Positions 7,719 to 16,842 of a stretch of DNA of 64,000 nt are shown here, piece after piece. This stretch comes from an uncultured Pseudomonadota bacterium (GTDB lineage Bacteria; Myxococcota_A; UBA796; SXON01). Position 1 is the first letter of the stretch; each line of letters starts with the position of its first letter. The position numbers and the translations under genes were made by a program. The stretch covers positions 21,724 to 85,723 of the forward strand of contig CAIQVJ010000128.1 of assembly GCA_903875225.1 (NCBI GenBank). Direction: 5' to 3'. The notes beneath the pieces were generated by a model that was not told where the DNA came from, made no database searches, and was given only the letters and a program-made list of their open reading frames with translations.

Positions 7719-9180
7719 GGATCTTCCGGGGTCGCTACCCGAGAACGTAGCCCCCGTCCCGGCCCCGAGTAGCGCCGCGATACGATCCCACGTGGAAACC
7801 GACGCCCCGACGGCCGATCACGCATGGCTCGCGCCGGCCGACTACCCGCCAGGAGCCCGCGACCTGCACGCACAGGGCGCCTGCATCGTCGATGTCGCGG
7901 TGGACAGCGAGGGGAACCCGACGGGCGTCGTGCGGAAGGACTGCAACGACGTGTTCTTCGAGGCGGCCCTGGATGCGGCGATGCGCTCCCGCTTCTCCCC
8001 CGGGGGGCTGCGCACGTTCACGGTGCAGTACCCGTTCTCCGTCGACAGCGGGCTCCGACACGACTGGCGGGTGAGCCTGCTCGGCTCCGCGTATGGCCTC
8101 TGCGCGCACTGCAGGGATGGCGGGCTCCTGACCGAGGACTCCGCGCTGCTGGGCTTCGGCCGCGCGTACGACGGCTTCCTGGTCAGCGCATACGCCGGCA
8201 GCCGGGACGGCGGGCTGGAGGTGGGCGCCGGGGTTGCGGCGCGTGTGTTCTGGCAGCACGCCTTCTCCCCCACGGCGAGCCTGCGGAGCGCCCTGGTGTT
8301 CGCGGAGGGCGACACGCCGATGTACCACTCGCTGGTCGCGACGGGCGGGCTCTCCGTGCGGCCGCCCGGCCAGCGCTGGGGCGTGGAGGCACACGGGGGC
8401 GTGGACCTGCGCCTCGGGTGGCGGTACTACCGGGCGATGCGGCCGGACCTCGGCGTCGCGCTCTCCTGGGACTTCCCGCCACCGGGCACCACAGCGCGCC
8501 TGCGCACCGCGAACACCCCCACGACGCTGTCGGTGGCGGCCCCCCCCATCCCGATCCCGCCGCCCGCTGCCCCGACCCCGGCCGATCCGCGCGAGGTCCC
8601 GCTGGGCGACCTCACGCTGCTCTCGGCGGTGGCGCCGGTGTTCCCGGACGAGGCCCGGCGCCTCGGGCTCGTCGGCGATTGCTCCGTTCGGGTGAGCCTC
8701 ACGGCCGACGGCATCCCCGATGACGTGCAGCCCGCGGACTGCCCGGCCGTGTTCTTTGAATCGGCGGCGGAGGCAGCCCGGGCGACGCGCTTCGCCCCGT
8801 TCATCGGGCCGGTGAGCGGGGGACCGGCGCCGGTGTCCGTGCTGATGACCTACGAATTCGAGGGCCTCCACGGCGCGCTGAGACGCGCGGAGCCCACACC
8901 CGCTGGGGTCGTGCTGGTCGCCCCGGCTGTCGAGCGGCAGGCCCGCGAGCTCCGCGCGTGTGTCGACAGCGCGCTCACCCGCGATCCCTCGATGACCGGG
9001 GAGCTCTCGATGGGCTGGCGGGTGGTGAGCGGCGTGGTGGTGGACGTCCAGGTGGTCGCGAACACGACCGGGGACAAGGCGCTGGGCGCCTGCTTCGCCA
9101 CCGGGATCCAGGCGCTCCGGTTCGAGCCTTCCGTCACCACCGAGGTTCCGGTCTACACCTGGACGGTGCCGGGACAGTAG
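7717..9180 (+). CDS. Protein with two TonB-C-like domains and an AgmX/PglI-like tail
   Basis: The 487-residue protein has two segments resembling the TonB C-terminal fold. The first (about 40-110) runs from YPPGARDLHAQGACIVDVAV to FTVQYPF. The second (about 305-390) runs from VFPDEARRLGLVGDCSVRVS to SVLMTYEF. Between them is a beta-rich segment (110-260) and a Pro-rich linker. The last 80 residues (LRACVDSALTRDP...FEPSVTTEVPVYTW) resemble the AgmX/PglI C-terminal domain of Myxococcota gliding and secretion proteins. No signal peptide or anchor is apparent. The start is uncertain: 7717 overlaps the dnaJ start, and a GTG at 7792 would leave room for divergent promoters. Confidence 0.6.
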   Translation: MDLPGSLPENVAPVPAPSSAAIRSHVETDAPTADHAWLAPADYPPGARDLHAQGACIVDVAVDSEGNPTGVVRKDCNDVFFEAALDAAMRSRFSPGGLRTFTVQYPFSVDSGLRHDWRVSLLGSAYGLCAHCRDGGLLTEDSALLGFGRAYDGFLVSAYAGSRDGGLEVGAGVAARVFWQHAFSPTASLRSALVFAEGDTPMYHSLVATGGLSVRPPGQRWGVEAHGGVDLRLGWRYYRAMRPDLGVALSWDFPPPGTTARLRTANTPTTLSVAAPPIPIPPPAAPTPADPREVPLGDLTLLSAVAPVFPDEARRLGLVGDCSVRVSLTADGIPDDVQPADCPAVFFESAAEAARATRFAPFIGPVSGGPAPVSVLMTYEFEGLHGALRRAEPTPAGVVLVAPAVERQARELRACVDSALTRDPSMTGELSMGWRVVSGVVVDVQVVANTTGDKALGACFATGIQALRFEPSVTTEVPVYTWTVPGQ

Positions 9181-9201
9181 GGGGTGCCCGAGCGTGGGCG
9201 A

Positions 9202-11046
9202 TCAGTCGGTGAGCCCCGGCACCACGTACACGATGCCCTGCGAGACGCCGTCGGACGCCGTCTCGAGGCTGGCGGTGCTGATGAGATCGTCGATGCCGTC
9301 TCCGGTGAGGTCGTCGGCCATGGCGACGTCCATGCCGTACACGGAGTTGTCGTGCGAGGAGCAGAACGCGGCGGTGTCCGCGCCGGTGGCCGACCGGGCG
9401 CCAGACCCGAGGGGACCGTAGAACACCACGGCGCAGCCCCCGGAGTCGCCGGCGGTGCCTCCGCCAAAATCGGCGAAGTCGCCGAAGGGCGCGCCCACCC
9501 CCACGTCGTACACGCCGTCGTCGTCCAGATCCCCGGCTACCACGGTCCAGCCGAATTCCGTGCGCCCGGTCTCCTGCACCAGCTGCGCCTCCGACACGGT
9601 CTCCACAGCCCCATCGGGCGGGAGCTCACCGAGCAGGTACACGGTGGAGGCCGCGAGGTCGGTGACAGCGACCTCGGGGTCTCCATCCCCGTTGAGGTCC
9701 GGCTGGCACTGCACCTGGGGCTGGAACCCGACCGTCAGCACGCTCGACGCCGCGCTCGAGTCGACGGCGCCCCCCACGGACCCGGCGCTGTAGACGCCCA
9801 CGGTCCCCGCGCCATCGGCCACGATCAGGTCGTCCACTCCGTCGGAGTCGACGTCGCAGGCGGCCAGGGGGCGCCCCGAGATCCCCACCTGCGCGGTGAC
9901 CTCCACGAAGTTGGGGAACTCCGTGAGGGTGCCGCCATCCGCGTCGCGGTTGTCGATCCGGACGATGCGGGGGGCGTCAACATTCCCGAAATACACCCAA
10001 GAGTAGGAGGATGGCTGACTGCCCAAGCAGAACGCGGCCACGCCAGTGCCCGGGCTGGCCCGAAACCAAACGGGCTCCGCCGCGAGGTCGCCGCCTTCAT
10101 TTCCTATCCGGAAGAATGCATCCCCCTCGACATCGTCGTAAGAATGCACCACGAGGTCGGGAGCGAGAGGATCGGACACCCAACCCAGTTCGACCGGCGC
10201 GACATCGAGGTCGCCGACGGCCCAGACTGCATCTGCGTCAGCGGCACCTGTCACCCCGGAAAACGGGTGCTCAAAGATGAGGATTTCCTCAACCTTACCG
10301 GCTGAAAATGACCCATGCTCGATCACGGTGTCCGCCTCGTCGTTGCCATCCAGGTCCCCAATCCTCACCTGGGAGAGTCCCCCGCCGAGATCATTCTCCA
10401 GCGCCCGTTCGGTGAGGTCCGTCGGTCCGCCGTAGCGGCAGTCGCCGATCCCCCCGCACGCGTTGACCACACCGTCGCCGCACACCTCCGGCGCCCCGGG
10501 GTAGACCGACCCGTCGGCGTCGTCGCAGTCGACCTCCTCGCTCGCCGGCGAGTAGCCGTCAGGCTCCCCGCACGCGGTGACCGATCCAGATGCGCCCGCT
10601 GTGTAGCCATCGGCGTCGGCGTCGACGTACCACTCCGGAGCCCCCTCCACGTTGTCGTCCGCGACGCCGTCGCAGTCCTCGTCGCTGCCGTCGCAGGTCT
10701 CGACCGCCTCGGGGTTCACCGAGGCGCGGGTGTCGTCGCAGTCCGAGCCCAGCTGCACCCAGCCCTCCTCGGGATCGCAGGTCACCGCGGGCGCGTGTTC
10801 GTCCCCGAACCCGTCACCGTCCCGGTCCGGGTACCAGGTGGCGCCGCCCTCCTCGTCGATCCGGTCGTCGCAGTCGTCGTCGACCCCGTTGCAGCGCTCC
10901 ACGGCCCCCGGATACCGCGCGCCATCTGCGTCGTCGCAGTCCCCGTCGTGCTCGGAGAGGCCGTCCCCGTCGTCGTCGACAAACAGCGCCCGGGCCGCCT
11001 CATAGCCCGGGCGGTCGAGCAGGCAGCCGAGGGCGAGGAGGATCAC
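9202..11046 (-). CDS. MopE-repeat and FG-GAP repeat lipoprotein
   Basis: Start placed at the GTG at 11046, which overlaps the TGA of the upstream MopE gene (GTGA). The longer open frame to 11370 is out of register with the real upstream gene. The 614-residue product begins MILLALGC, a very short lipobox signal. About four MopE-type putative metal-binding repeats follow in residues 25-200 (pattern DxDGD...DCDD...PGAxExCxGxDxDC). The C-terminal 400 residues carry FG-GAP/VCBS calcium loops such as DLDGNDEADT, DVDSDGVDDL, DLNGDGDPEV and DLDDDGVYDV, indicating an integrin-like beta-propeller. It is probably exported and is translationally coupled to its paralogous neighbour. Confidence 0.75.
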   Translation of the reverse strand: MILLALGCLLDRPGYEAARALFVDDDGDGLSEHDGDCDDADGARYPGAVERCNGVDDDCDDRIDEEGGATWYPDRDGDGFGDEHAPAVTCDPEEGWVQLGSDCDDTRASVNPEAVETCDGSDEDCDGVADDNVEGAPEWYVDADADGYTAGASGSVTACGEPDGYSPASEEVDCDDADGSVYPGAPEVCGDGVVNACGGIGDCRYGGPTDLTERALENDLGGGLSQVRIGDLDGNDEADTVIEHGSFSAGKVEEILIFEHPFSGVTGAADADAVWAVGDLDVAPVELGWVSDPLAPDLVVHSYDDVEGDAFFRIGNEGGDLAAEPVWFRASPGTGVAAFCLGSQPSSYSWVYFGNVDAPRIVRIDNRDADGGTLTEFPNFVEVTAQVGISGRPLAACDVDSDGVDDLIVADGAGTVGVYSAGSVGGAVDSSAASSVLTVGFQPQVQCQPDLNGDGDPEVAVTDLAASTVYLLGELPPDGAVETVSEAQLVQETGRTEFGWTVVAGDLDDDGVYDVGVGAPFGDFADFGGGTAGDSGGCAVVFYGPLGSGARSATGADTAAFCSSHDNSVYGMDVAMADDLTGDGIDDLISTASLETASDGVSQGIVYVVPGLTD

Positions 11047-13955
11047 CGGCAGCTTTGGGTCGCAGAGTACCCATTGGTGGCCGAACAGGACCCGTACCAG
11101 TTGTAGTCGCAGGAGGGCTCCCACGTGGAGGTGGAGCCGCAGCTTGGCGCCGACCCGCTCCAACCCGAGCTCCAGCTGGTACACAGCCAACTGCACGAGA
11201 ACACGTCCGTGTAGTGCTTCGTCTCCACCGAGTCGCAGTTGTAGTCGTAGCTCGAATCCCCACGCACCGACGTGAAGTACGAGCTTGCGCCCGGATGCGC
11301 GCTGGAGTTGTAGTCGTAGCAGTCCGTGTTGTTGGTGGTGTCGTACGTCCCGCTCGTGCCGCACATGCACGCGTGCGTGGCGTTGTCGCCGTAGCCGTCG
11401 CCATCGCGATCGTCGTAGTAGGTCGTGCAGCCGGTGGAGTTGGTGGGATCGATCGAGCCGTCACAGTCGTTGTCCAGCCCGTCGCAGGCCTCGGAGCCCC
11501 CCGGGTGGGCCAGAGCCGACGAGTCGTTGCAGTCGGTGGAGGTGCGTACGTACCCGCTCGGTTGGGTGCATTGCGTGAGGGTGATGCTCGACTTGCCGTA
11601 CCCGTCGCCGTCGGCGTCGAGGTACCAGACCGTGGTCGGGTTGATCGTGCCATCGCTGTCGTTGCAGTCGCTGTTGTTGGTGGAGTAGCCCGCGAGCAGC
11701 GTGCAGCCGGTCATGATCGTCGCGGAGGTGCCATAGCCGTCGCCGTCGGCGTCGCGGTAGTAGGTGATCAGCACCCCGTCGTCCACCGTGCCGTCGCAGT
11801 CCTGATCGATGCCGTCGCACACCTCGGGGTCCCCGGGGCTGATGCCGGCGTTGCCGTCGTTGCAGTCGCTGGAGTTGGAGACGTAGCCGGAGGGCGCGGA
11901 GCACGCGGTCGTGTAGACGGCGCCCGTGCCGTACGTGTCGTGATCGGCGTCGGCGTACCACACCGTGGCGTCCACCGCGCTGTTCTCGTCCACCGTGCCG
12001 TCACAGTCGTTGTCCACGGAGTCGCAGTACTCCGAGGCCCCCGGGAAGTTGGCGGCGTGGGCGTCATCACAGTCGGTGTCGTTCGCCACGTACCCGCTCG
12101 GTTGGGTGCAGGCGCGGGTCGTGATGCCGCTCTGGCCGTAGCTGTCACCGTCGGTGTCCGCATACCAGGTGTCTGCGTCCACGGCGTCGTCCTCGTCGAC
12201 GGTGCCGTCACAGTCGTTGTCCACCGAGTCGCAGTATTCGAGGTCGGCCGGGCTCACGTCCGCGCGGGTGTCGTCGCAGTCGGCCGAGTCGAGGACGAAC
12301 CCCGCAGGCTGGGAGCACGCCATCTGCGGATCATAGACGTTGCCGTAGCCATCGCGGTCGTCGTCGCCGTACCACACCTCGGCGTCCTCGGCGGTCGCCT
12401 CGTCGATGGTGCCATCACAGTTGTTGTCGACCCCGTCGCACCACTCGGTCGTGCCGGGGAACACCGCGACCGCGCCATCGTCGCAGTCGCCGGAGACCAC
12501 GCTCGCGCAGGACGCGTTCACCGAACCCTGGCAGGTGCCGGACTCGCAGAAGCAGTCGCCGTCGTCGTCATAGGCCGTGGTGCCCTCGTCGATGTAGCCG
12601 TCGCAGTCGTCGTCGGTGCCGTCCGGCGCCTCGGGCGCGGAGGGGTAGACCGTGATGTCCGCGTCGTTGCAGTCGCCTCCGTTCTCGGAGTAGCCGTCCC
12701 CATCGTCGTCGTAGCAGAGCGTGCCGTCGTCGGCGATGCCGTTGCAGTCGTTGTCCTTGCTGTCACAGGTCTCCACGGCCCCGCTGTAGGTGGCGGCGTC
12801 CGTGTCGTCGCAATCGCCCCCGGCCTCGGTCTGTCCGTCCCCGTCGTCGTCATAGGCATCGGTGCCCTCGTCTGCGATCCCGTCGCAGTCGTTGTCCCGC
12901 CCATCCTCGACCTCCGGGGCGCCGGGGTAGGTCGTGCCCGACGTGTCGTCGCAGTCGCCGTCGATCTCCGTGTAGCCATCGCGATCGTCGTCGTAGCAGG
13001 GCGTGTTGTCGTCCACCGTGCCGTTGCAGTCGTTGTCGATGCTGTCACAGGCCTCGATCGCGCCCGTGTAGGTGCTCGCGTCCGCATCGTCGCAGTCCCC
13101 ACCCTCCTCTGTCTGGCCATCGCCGTCGTCGTCGTAGCCGTTGGTGTCGTTGTCGATGATGCCGTCGCAGTCGTCGTCGACGCCGTTCTCGTACTCGGTG
13201 GCCGTGGGGTGCGTGGACGGATCGGCATCGTCACAGTCGCCCTGCGCCTCGGTCCATCCGTCGCCGTCGTCGTCGATCGTGTCGGCGGCGACCACCTCGA
13301 AGTAGGCGTCGGCGGTCACCAGGTTTCCATCGGAGTCCGTGACCGAGGCCGTGAGCGTGTGTACGCCCACCGAGAGCTCAGCGAGGCACGACGCCGAGCC
13401 CACGGCGTCCGGCGTGGGCGCGCAGATGGTGCCGTCGACGTCGGAGGAGAGCGTCACGACGAGCGCAGGGAGCGCATCCTGGAGGTCCGCCACCACCGCG
13501 ACGAAGGCGAAGGTGCTGCCCTCCACCCCATACTCCCCCGGTGTGGGGTGCACCCAGCCCACGGTCGGCGCATCGAGCACGTCTGCGATCCCAACACTCA
13601 CGCTGTCTTCGGAGGACTCGGCGGAGGTGTCGACCACCTGGACGGTGATCAGGTGGTTTCCAACCTGGAGATTGTTCGTCGCAAAGCTCACGTTCCCATC
13701 GGCATCCGGGGTGCTCTCGGAGAGCTCGCCATCCAGATCGGACTGCCAGTACACCTTCAGGTCGGTCGGAGCATCCTGGCCATCCTCGACAGACGCGGCG
13801 AACGAGACGGTGTCGCCTTCGTTGTAGGTGGATCCATCCGTGGGCTGGAGCAGCGAGACCGCGGGTGGGGTGTTGTAGACCTTGACGCCCCGCTCGGAGC
13901 AGGCGGACAACGCCGTGAAGCCAGCAAGGGACAGGACCAACAGGGGTGTACGCAT
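11043..13955 (-). CDS. Large MopE-repeat lipoprotein with two Ig-like domains
   Basis: Start taken at the ATG at 13955, with GGAG eight bases upstream; an in-frame GTG at 13967 would include that site. The 970-residue protein starts with a lipoprotein signal (MRTPLLVLSLAGFTALSAC). Two Ig-like/cadherin-like beta domains follow (about 25-130 and 130-235). About a dozen tandem repeats of 35-47 residues fill the rest, with DxDGD..., DC(D/N)D...P and CDxxDNDCDGxxD cores, as in the copper-binding MopE family. The repeats are rich in Asp and Cys and should bind metal ions and form disulfides. The final 100 residues are Ser/Cys/Trp-rich (SCSWLCTSWSSGW). Confidence 0.8.
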   Translation of the reverse strand: MRTPLLVLSLAGFTALSACSERGVKVYNTPPAVSLLQPTDGSTYNEGDTVSFAASVEDGQDAPTDLKVYWQSDLDGELSESTPDADGNVSFATNNLQVGNHLITVQVVDTSAESSEDSVSVGIADVLDAPTVGWVHPTPGEYGVEGSTFAFVAVVADLQDALPALVVTLSSDVDGTICAPTPDAVGSASCLAELSVGVHTLTASVTDSDGNLVTADAYFEVVAADTIDDDGDGWTEAQGDCDDADPSTHPTATEYENGVDDDCDGIIDNDTNGYDDDGDGQTEEGGDCDDADASTYTGAIEACDSIDNDCNGTVDDNTPCYDDDRDGYTEIDGDCDDTSGTTYPGAPEVEDGRDNDCDGIADEGTDAYDDDGDGQTEAGGDCDDTDAATYSGAVETCDSKDNDCNGIADDGTLCYDDDGDGYSENGGDCNDADITVYPSAPEAPDGTDDDCDGYIDEGTTAYDDDGDCFCESGTCQGSVNASCASVVSGDCDDGAVAVFPGTTEWCDGVDNNCDGTIDEATAEDAEVWYGDDDRDGYGNVYDPQMACSQPAGFVLDSADCDDTRADVSPADLEYCDSVDNDCDGTVDEDDAVDADTWYADTDGDSYGQSGITTRACTQPSGYVANDTDCDDAHAANFPGASEYCDSVDNDCDGTVDENSAVDATVWYADADHDTYGTGAVYTTACSAPSGYVSNSSDCNDGNAGISPGDPEVCDGIDQDCDGTVDDGVLITYYRDADGDGYGTSATIMTGCTLLAGYSTNNSDCNDSDGTINPTTVWYLDADGDGYGKSSITLTQCTQPSGYVRTSTDCNDSSALAHPGGSEACDGLDNDCDGSIDPTNSTGCTTYYDDRDGDGYGDNATHACMCGTSGTYDTTNNTDCYDYNSSAHPGASSYFTSVRGDSSYDYNCDSVETKHYTDVFSCSWLCTSWSSGWSGSAPSCGSTSTWEPSCDYNWYGSCSATNGYSATQSCR

Positions 13956-14027
13956 GGGAGGCTCCACTCTCCCCCACGGTACCGGATCAACGGCCCAGGG
14001 TCAAGCGAAGCCGGGCAGCACCGGATC

Positions 14028-14963
14028 CTACAACCTTGGCGCGCTCTGTCCGATGTCCGGGCCCTCGCCTTCCGGCCCGCGGGCCTCGAAGGGCTTCTCG
14101 GGCGCCACGCCGTAGCGGAACCGCGCCAGCACGATGGCGAGCCCGAACAGGAACACCGGGATCGAGACGACCTGCGAGGTGGAGAGCGAGATCCCGGCGA
14201 CGGAGTACCCGGTGCCCCGGACCGTGTCGCCGCGCAGCGACTCGTTGAACGGGCGCCAGAGGGAGTACATCATCAGCACCATCCCGATGATCTGGCCATC
14301 GAACCTGCGCCATCTGGCCCAGGCCCAGGACGTGAACAGGAAGATGAACGTGGCGGCGAAGATCTCGTACACCTGCGTGGCGAGCACCGGCACGTGGTTC
14401 TCTCCCACGCCGTCCACCATCATCTCGATGAGGAACGGTGGGCCGGGCACCGCCCACAGCTGAGGGCCCCAGGAGGCCGGCAGCAGCGCGATGGCGTTCT
14501 GGGGCACGTCCACAGCGCGTCCGTGGCAGCAGCCCGCCATGAAGCAACCGACCCGGCCGATGGCCAGGCCCAGCATGACGGTGGGGCCGAGCGCATCCGC
14601 CATCTTCAACGTCGGGATCTTCTGCCACTGCGCATACCCGATGCTCGCCAGCCCGGCTGCGATGAAGCCGCCGTAGAACGCGAACCCGCCCCGGGAGAGG
14701 TTGAAGTACATCGCGGGGTGGGCAAAGAACTCCTGCCGATCGTCCGACATCGCCAGGTGCAGGAGGCGTGCCCCGCCGAGGCCGCCGATCACCGCGAGCA
14801 GGTACATCCCGACGAGCTTGTCGGGATCGATCCCGACACGACCCGCCCGCGCGTGCGCCACCATCGCCGCGAAGATGAACGCCAGCGTGATCGTCAGCCC
14901 CCAGGTGTTGTAGGGGATGTCGCCGAACTGCGCCGAATGCTGGTGGAAGAAGGTCTTGTACAT
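14028..14963 (-). CDS. lgt: Prolipoprotein diacylglyceryl transferase
   Basis: Lgt moves diacylglycerol from phosphatidylglycerol to the lipobox Cys of prolipoproteins at the inner membrane. The 311-residue polytopic protein has RGGFAFYGGF (91-100), the signature IGRVGCFMAGCCHG (135-148, with R137 in the place of the essential E. coli Arg), QVYE (197-200) and RPFNESLRGD (237-246, E241 matching a conserved Glu). Length and topology fit the family. It lies immediately downstream of an M3 peptidase gene (3-base gap). The many lipoproteins in this window are its expected substrates. Confidence 0.93.
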   Translation of the reverse strand: MYKTFFHQHSAQFGDIPYNTWGLTITLAFIFAAMVAHARAGRVGIDPDKLVGMYLLAVIGGLGGARLLHLAMSDDRQEFFAHPAMYFNLSRGGFAFYGGFIAAGLASIGYAQWQKIPTLKMADALGPTVMLGLAIGRVGCFMAGCCHGRAVDVPQNAIALLPASWGPQLWAVPGPPFLIEMMVDGVGENHVPVLATQVYEIFAATFIFLFTSWAWARWRRFDGQIIGMVLMMYSLWRPFNESLRGDTVRGTGYSVAGISLSTSQVVSIPVFLFGLAIVLARFRYGVAPEKPFEARGPEGEGPDIGQSAPRL

Positions 14964-14966
14964 GAG

Positions 14967-16775
14967 CTACTGCGCACCGACCGCCTGCTCGAATGCGAGC
15001 AGGTCCCGCTCCACCGAGCGGAGCGCGAGGGCCCAGGTGGCGGGGTCGGCCAGATCGAGCGCAAGCTCCTCGCGAGCGATGGGCTCCGCCCAGGCGTCCC
15101 CGGTTCGCCGGAGCAGGCGCTCGTAGCCGGGCGCTCCTGCAGGTCCCATCGGGCGGAAGTGCTCGTAGACGAGCGCAGAGAACAGGTAGCCGAACAGGTA
15201 GGGGAAGTTGTAGAACGCCAGGCCACCGATGTAGAAGTGAAGCTTGTTGGCCCAGAACATCGGGTCGGTATCTGCCACTTCGGGGCCGTACCAACGCGAG
15301 TAGATCGCCAGGGTCTCGGCCTCGAGCTGCTCGGGGTCCAGCGGGCCCGATGCCCGCATCTCGTACAGCCGCTTCTCCAACTCGAACCGGGCGGGGATGT
15401 TCACGAGGTAGGCGAGCGCGTCGGAGAGCGAAGCGTCCAGCAGCCGCAGCCGGGCCTGCGGGTCTGTCGTCTGGGCCAGCGCAGCCTCGCGCACGAGCGC
15501 CTCGCCGAAGGTCGAAGCGGTCTCGGCCAGGGTCATGGGCAGGCGCCGCTGGGCGGGCGGCACGGTCGCGAGCACCTCGTTGTGGAACGCATGGCCAAGC
15601 TCGTGGGCGAGGGTGGACAAGCTGCGCTCATTGTTGCCCCACGTCATGAAGATGCGGCTCTCGCTGCGCTTCGGCACCTCCGCACAGAACCCGCCGCCCC
15701 GCTTTCCTGCCCGATCCTCGATCTCCACCCAGGACTCGCGGAACGCGCGCTCGGAGAATTCCGCGAGCACCGGGGAGAACGTGCGGAACTGGGAGACGAT
15801 GAAGTCCTGCGCGTGCTCATAGGTGACCACCGCGTTCGACCGCCCGAGCAGCGCCGAGAGGTCGGTCCATGAGAGGCGCTCCTGCCCGAGCGCCCGGGCC
15901 TTGGCCGCAAGGTAGCGCTGCATCAGCGGCGCTGCGGACTTCGCCGTCTGCAGGAGCGCATCGAGCGTGGATCGCTCGATCTTGGCGTTGGCGAGCGGCT
16001 CGTCGAGCAGGTCCAACCCACGGCGGGCGTTGAGCGTGATCCGCGCGCCCGTGATGTGCGTGAGCGCCTTCGCGCACGTGGGCGCAATCCGGCGCCAGCC
16101 CTCCTTCTGCGCCGCGAAGGCGCGCTCCCGGAGCTCCTTGTCCTCCCGGGCGAGGAGCTGGGAGATCTGGCCCGGAGACAGTTGCTCCACGCCATTCCCC
16201 CGGTCGAACGGGATCTTCAACGAGCCCGCCTCCTGGTCGTAGAGCTCCCCCCACGCAAGGATGCCGTCCCGCGCGAGCTCGGTGGACAGCGACTCCTCGG
16301 CTTCGGGGAGCTTCAACCGGCCCAATCGCCGCCGCTCGAGCAGGTCGCCCTGCATGTGCTCCAGACCGGGGAGCCGCAGAAGCGCCTGGAATGCCTCCTC
16401 CGGCATGCGGATCACCCGGTCGTTGGGCGTGACCGACGCCCGGCCGAACAGCGTCCACAGCTCGCTCGCCCGCGCATCGGCCCGGAGCGCGTCCCGGCCC
16501 ACGGCATCGGCCGCGGCGTGGCATCCCGCGAACGTGCCCAGGGTCTGCAGCTCCTCGGTGATGGTCTCGAGGTCCAGAAGCAGGCGGGCGAGCGCAGGGA
16601 GGTCACCCTGGGGGAGCACCTCGGCCCGGCCCAACATCGCCCTGAGCTGCTCCTCGGCGAGCGCTGCCGACGCCTTGAACGCCGGGCCCATCGGGCCGCC
16701 GACGTAGATGTTGTCGAGGTTCCAGGTGGGCGCGGGAGCAAAAGGCACGTCGGACTCCAATCGGGGAGCAGGCAT
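14967..16775 (-). CDS. M3B family oligoendopeptidase (PepF-like)
   Basis: This is a 602-residue cytosolic zinc metallopeptidase that cleaves oligopeptides. The zinc motif is HELGHAFH, with H391, E392 and H395, and the third ligand Glu is E418 in LAETASTFGE. The N-terminal helical region and the C-terminal PYLFGYLFSALVY segment match PepF/M3B proteins, and the size is typical. No signal peptide is seen. It probably shares a transcript with lgt, three bases downstream. It is divergent from the anchored metalloprotease gene 67 bases away. Confidence 0.9.
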   Translation of the reverse strand: MPAPRLESDVPFAPAPTWNLDNIYVGGPMGPAFKASAALAEEQLRAMLGRAEVLPQGDLPALARLLLDLETITEELQTLGTFAGCHAAADAVGRDALRADARASELWTLFGRASVTPNDRVIRMPEEAFQALLRLPGLEHMQGDLLERRRLGRLKLPEAEESLSTELARDGILAWGELYDQEAGSLKIPFDRGNGVEQLSPGQISQLLAREDKELRERAFAAQKEGWRRIAPTCAKALTHITGARITLNARRGLDLLDEPLANAKIERSTLDALLQTAKSAAPLMQRYLAAKARALGQERLSWTDLSALLGRSNAVVTYEHAQDFIVSQFRTFSPVLAEFSERAFRESWVEIEDRAGKRGGGFCAEVPKRSESRIFMTWGNNERSLSTLAHELGHAFHNEVLATVPPAQRRLPMTLAETASTFGEALVREAALAQTTDPQARLRLLDASLSDALAYLVNIPARFELEKRLYEMRASGPLDPEQLEAETLAIYSRWYGPEVADTDPMFWANKLHFYIGGLAFYNFPYLFGYLFSALVYEHFRPMGPAGAPGYERLLRRTGDAWAEPIAREELALDLADPATWALALRSVERDLLAFEQAVGAQ

Positions 16776-16842
16776 CTAACGCTGCGGGCGGGACCGGACC
16801 GCGCTGCCACACCGCCCCGGGATCGCACGATAAGCCCCGCCG

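Noticed and set aside
11043..13300. Regular DNA repeats that could be an array or integron
   Set aside because: The periodicity follows the 35-47 residue MopE protein repeats. There is no conserved nucleotide repeat with unique spacers.
10590..15872. Very long plus-strand open frame (1760 codons)
   Set aside because: It lies antisense to the two MopE genes, lgt and the M3 peptidase gene, all with clear family motifs. It is Arg/Pro/Val-rich with no domain, a GC-content artefact.
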